Part shown: in pieces, positions 60,010-64,000 of the stretch
Layout of the letters: each line of letters begins with the position of its first letter
Numbering within the stretch: position 1 is the first letter of the stretch
NCBI RefSeq assembly: GCF_028476545.1
Contig: NW_026733005.1
Coordinates: 41,643-105,642 of the forward strand
Direction: 5' to 3'
DNA length: 64,000 nucleotides
Origin: Physella acuta
Lineage: Eukaryota > Mollusca > Gastropoda > Physidae
Notes under the pieces: generated by a model
Told to the model about the DNA's origin: nothing
The model's input: the letters and a program-made list of their open reading frames with translations, nothing else
Databases searched by the model: none
Translations under genes and position numbers: made by a program

Positions 60010-60146
60010 TATACACTAGTTTGCGTAAAACACTCTTGATAGATTGCTACAAAGTTCTCAGTTCCCTTGATATGTTTCACAGTACAGGCTAATTCATGTA
60101 GTGCAAGGGCCCATCGGTAGATGCGTACGTCGCCATAGATGGTCAT
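60010..60146 (-). mobile_element. pol remnant (RNase-H-like) of the LTR fossil
   Basis: A short stretch reading RWALALHELACTVKHIKGTE resembles the end of the RNase H region of Gypsy-type pol. It lies between the gag-like part and the 59147-59538 LTR, which is why I place the element with Gypsy-like retrotransposons. Confidence 0.6.
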
Positions 60147-60352
60147 CTTTCCTTAAAGGCGATCAAACTGAGTTCCCTTCTCGATAGCCGTTTTAACTAC
60201 ATCAATCATCTCCAGCCCGTAATCATCATACACAGCTTCTGTAAAAAAAAAAAAAAAAAAAAGAAAAATTTACATTGATTGAATAAATTATCTTAACAAA
60301 AAACTTACCAAGGACACTACCTTTGTAAGGATACGCCTCCAAATTTCGTGCT

Positions 60353-61600
60353 TTACCTCACTCTCATATGAGAGTCTTTAAGCAGGGAAAAATTTCCTAA
60401 CATATCACGCTGAGCTGTGGGACACACCCGTGATATGTGACCAACACCACCGCAGCAATAACACTTGAGATCATCTGACCGTCGATGTACATTTTCAGTA
60501 CGCCAGCTGCACGCTCTACTGGTCCCGTTGGGACAGTTTCGTTGTATGTGGCCTGGCTTTCTACAGCTATAACAGGCGCCTGTATCTATATCCATACTGC
60601 ACTCTTTGGCAATATGACCTTGTTCATTGCACTTGTAGCACCGATAAGGTCTTTTGTTGTTTCCATACTCCACGACAGCTCTTTTCTCTGACCTATTTCT
60701 CCAAGTAAAGCCGCTATTACTATTGCTATGACAATCCCTGGCATAGTGTCCATAACGTCCACATGTGAAACATTTACTGCTCCGGCTGACCTTCCTAACA
60801 CCATGCATAGGCTGTACACCAGGGCAAGTGTGGTGTCCTGGAGATCGCGGTGTCGTGTTTTGCCAGGGTATCCTCTCTGCTGTCGAACTAGCAGCGACGT
60901 ACGGAGGGGTTTGGTTTACTGGCCTCGTCACTCTAGCGTTTTGCGTGCTCATATAGTTGTCAATAACTTTAAGATTATCTTCCACACTTACCTTGGCAGC
61001 ACCATTCAGCCTCTCCAACAGATCACATGTGACCACCGATTTTATCCGATCAACTATCAGGAGGTTCACCAAGTCCTCAAACGTTTCCTTTATTCCCGAC
61101 TGCCGGACCCACGCTCTCAAAGCGGCTTCTGTGTTGACTGCGAAGCTTCTCATGTCGTCGTGTGTTGGTACTAGCTGGTGGAATCTGACCCTATACTTTT
61201 CCTCGTTGAAACCTACGTGCGTGAATAACTTTACCTTTACTGACTCGAAGTCATGATGCAGGTTCAGTCCCGTCTCAACGAGGAAAGTCTTCAGTTGTCC
61301 ACTCATCTTGTCCGTCAGAAGGAGCGACCAGTCCTTGGGGTCAATGCCTTGTCTCTTTGCCTGACTCTCAAAATGCCTCACATACGCACCCAGGTCTTCG
61401 TCCACCGTCATCGCCGCCACATCCCTCAAGCGGGGTACAGGGTTACATACCTTTGCTACAACCTCGACCTTCGCATCTTCCACCCTCCTCAACTCTTCCT
61501 TTACCCACTCCGCCAAACTGTCATCGGTCAGCCCGATTAGCTTTCCCTCCTCCTTCAAGTCACTTATTAGCTGTCTTCTGGCACTCCTGGTAGTAGCCAT
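60353..61600 (-). mobile_element. gag-like part of the LTR fossil
   Basis: A gag-like region of about 415 codons with a capsid-like middle and four CCHC zinc knuckles near the end (patterns CFTCGRYGHYARDC, CYKCNEQGHIAKEC, CYSCRKPGHIQRNC, CYCCGGVGHISRVC). Multiple knuckles are found in some Gypsy/Metaviridae-type and other LTR families. This part looks whole; the element as a whole does not. Confidence 0.85.
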
Positions 61601-62163
61601 GCTAAACGGACGAGCCCCCAAATTTTGGGTTCTAGAATCTAGGGGTATATAAATAACAGACAAATACGACGTATACAACAATAACACTAACGCTCTATAA
61701 TAACAATAATAATAAGATATTTAATAATATATACAGTACTTAAATAATAAAAGAATCAAAAGGGGTCTACAACATAAATACAATACTCAACACCACGTTC
61801 CATGTTCCACGTCCACAGCCACACTACAACTAACTGATTCACACACTGGCACACGCTCTGACACCCGTCACCTGACACACCTCACGTGAACACCTCTCGC
61901 TCCATGTAAACACACTCAACCAAGGGATACAACTATACACCAAAGGGAGGCTACCTGTCATTCCAGCACACAACACACACAAGCATATGGAAAGCATTTT
62001 GAGCCCCTCCCATTACCAATTCCTGGCTACGCCACTGTGGCAGTGGTGAGTGTCCTATTGGTTGAGTGTTTTAACTGGGGGGGGGGGGGGTGCTGCCAGG
62101 GAGGCAAAAGCCTTCCATCACCATTTGCTATGGGGTGGGTTAGTTGTAAGAGATGAGCATGCG

Positions 62164-62368
62164 CAGAGGCGAAGCGACCCCTCCCGGCGCCCGGGGACAA
62201 ACTTTCAATTTGGCGCCCCCCCCCCATATATTTTTAAATATTTATAATTCAAAACTGCGGCTAAAATGAGCTTTTAATTTTTTTCCAACCCATTTTGGCG
62301 CCCCTGGGATCGGCGCCCGGGGACACATGTACCCCCCCCCCCCCCCCCCCGCCGTCGCTACGCCTCTA
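62164..62368. mobile_element. Complete short family A MITE (ggcgcccgggg subfamily)
   Basis: Starts CAGAGGCGAAGCGACCC and ends GTCGCTACGCCTCTA, with flanks AGCATGCG (62156-62163) and AGAATGCG (62369-62376), 7 of 8 identical. At 205 bp it is the simplest full copy here and serves as the reference for the larger 641-3249 element. Confidence 0.88.
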
Positions 62369-62376
62369 AGAATGCG

Positions 62377-63151
62377 TGTTATTGTCTGGGTTTATATAAG
62401 GAATATAGGGATGTATTCGTAGTACATTTATCAATCGTATGATTATTATTGCCTTTATTCAATTTGGTAATGCATTATCATCGGAATATAAAATAGTATT
62501 TCGACAAGACTTTGCAAAGGTAGTAATCTTCTGGTATTATTTATTTTTTAATTGATTATTTTCTTAATTCTTATTGTTAATTTTTTTTTAACATTTGGAC
62601 TTTCTGGCATTACATCTCACATGTGCAATAGCAGTGTTGAGTGTTGAGTAATAAAATTTTGTTTTTTTTTTGCCATTTCGGGTTAAATCCCCTTACAGTC
62701 ATCGTCGTACCGTTGCTTTAAAATGTAGTACTATATATTAACATTTTAAAAATTGGTTTTATTAAGGTTTTAAAGCGATATTGCTTTTACGCGGAAGAAA
62801 ACTAAAACGAGTATGAGTTAAAGCATTTTAAAGTTATTTTACGCTTTAATTATTTTATCACCGTATTCTATTGATAGATTTTGGCCTTTCATATTGGAAA
62901 AGCCTTGAATAATAAACAAAGATGACGTGTTGTAACGCAATCGCTTGTCCTTGTGATTACCGTTCTTTGTTGTTTAGCTTGGAGTGATCGCCCTTTGTTG
63001 GAGCTGACAATACCACAGGGCTCGTGTGTTGGAAACCTCGAACAGTGAGGCCATTGCGTCAAGGGGACTTAAATCTTTCACCACTACGTAAGATTTAGCA
63101 TCGGTGCTTAACTGCTTAACTTGGCTGGAGTACTGCGGGTGACCGGTGTGT

Positions 63152-63182
<31 letters not shown>

Positions 63183-63370
63183 GTGCGGGGGAAAGAGGGG
63201 GGGGGGGGGGAGTGAAGGAGGACGTGTCCACTCCTTACCACAATAAATTATTGACGATAGTTCGTACAAAGTAAACTAAAAAATTAGGTTTTTCGGACAG
63301 GGGGGGGGGGGGGGGGGGGGGGGTTGGTTCGATATGTGAGCAAATGGGTAATATTTTCTACAGAAATGGT
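62377..63370. other. Intergenic DNA, no gene seen
   Basis: AT-rich, with GT and G homopolymer runs at about 63143-63210 and 63300-63323. Nothing assignable. Confidence 0.4.
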
Positions 63371-63384
63371 GATAGCCTCTACAC

Positions 63385-63632
63385 TATACAGTAGTGGCAG
63401 CTTTTATTATCTGTAGTAGTAGTAGCCTTTATAATCTACATAAATAATATCCTTTATAATATACATAAATGAGTGGTAGCCTTTACTTTCTTCAGAAGTG
63501 ACACCTTTATAATCTACAGTAACGGTAGCCTTTATTATCTACAGTAAAGGTAGCCTTTATAATATACAGTAGAAGTCTAGTAGCCTTTAGTTTCTATAAC
63601 AGTGGTAGCCTTTATTAACTATAAGGTGTAAT
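63385..63632. repeat. ~28-bp minisatellite
   Basis: About nine degenerate units with GTAGCCTTTATTATCTACAG. Confidence 0.82.
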
Positions 63633-64000
63633 CTCTATCTTTTAATTTCACGTAGTTTTTTTTTTCTTTTTTTTAAATATTGAATTATATATCCTTGAAT
63701 ATTTTTTTTTTTCAAAATCCACTTCTTGCAATGAGAATGTAAAAAAAAAATAATGATATCTTGTACATGTAAATATACGTATTATTTTAGTGCAGTTGTT
63801 TAAACTATGACCTTTTTTATGTGATAGAAAGGGGCAGGTAACTTCAGCATTGAAATATTAATGTCAGGTCTCGACATTTGATACAGTCTCAGTTATCGTT
63901 CTTGTGTCAAGACTCAGTTATCGTTCCTATGTCATCAAAGAAGGAAAAAAATAAATAAAAGGAAATGTTAATCGAAAGTCAAGTAAATGCTATTCTTGCA

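Larger units (their letters stand above)
59147..61990 (-). mobile_element. Gypsy-like LTR retrotransposon fossil (young, internally reduced)
   Basis: Fossil element in minus orientation. LTR copies are at 59147-59538 and about 61624-61990. Their shared parts look almost identical, which suggests recent insertion. Next to the 5' LTR is a primer-binding site TGGGGGCTCGTCCG (61607-61620, minus strand) that fits tRNA-Pro. A purine-rich tract precedes the other LTR (about 59539-59552). The internal part carries a gag-like region and a short RNase-H-like remnant, but most of pol is not recognisable. The element is broken rather than whole, with a few major losses. Confidence 0.85.

Overview
The window is animal nuclear DNA: spliced protein genes, many small DNA transposons, tRNA-derived SINEs, one LTR retrotransposon fossil and long (TA)n and minisatellite tracts. 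The gene content points to a shelled mollusc, most likely a gastropod. A secreted protein with von Willebrand A (VWA), chitin-binding and laminin-G-like domains is the architecture of the Pif/BMSP nacre and shell-matrix proteins. The species cannot be named from the sequence.

Layout. (1) 1-12.2 kb: no gene seen. It holds nested TIR elements (641-3249 is a three-level stack), minisatellites, a SINE and an RFX-type X-box. (2) 12.2-38.2 kb, plus strand: a Pif/BMSP-like gene. I resolved 28 coding exons whose splice phases all agree, giving 8,901 nt and 2,966 aa. The order is signal peptide, two VWA domains, a very long Cys-rich region, three peritrophin-like chitin-binding modules and a C-terminal laminin-G-like domain. 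Exon 15 alone is 5.4 kb and is about 90 tandem copies of a 60-bp (20-aa) Cys-rich unit. (3) 38.2-40.2 kb: the shared 3' flank of two convergent genes. (4) 40.2-49.4 kb, minus strand: NCBP3, a nuclear cap-binding/mRNA-export factor. I resolved 12 coding exons with consistent phases, 2,535 nt and 844 aa. (5) 49.5-64 kb: no host gene recognised. It holds TIR elements (several nested), large minisatellites, a 116-bp-arm palindrome and a young Gypsy-like LTR fossil.

The two genes do not obviously work together. One makes a secreted, probably shell- or mantle-associated matrix protein and the other acts in nuclear RNA metabolism.

The most unusual feature is a repeated pattern in the Pif-like gene. 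Minisatellites sit directly on exon-intron boundaries and have copied the splice acceptor or donor, often with adjoining exon sequence. At three acceptors (exons 2, 20 and 27) the repeat units are 54, 42 and 48 bp. All are multiples of three and open in the reading frame, so using an upstream copy would lengthen the protein without breaking it.
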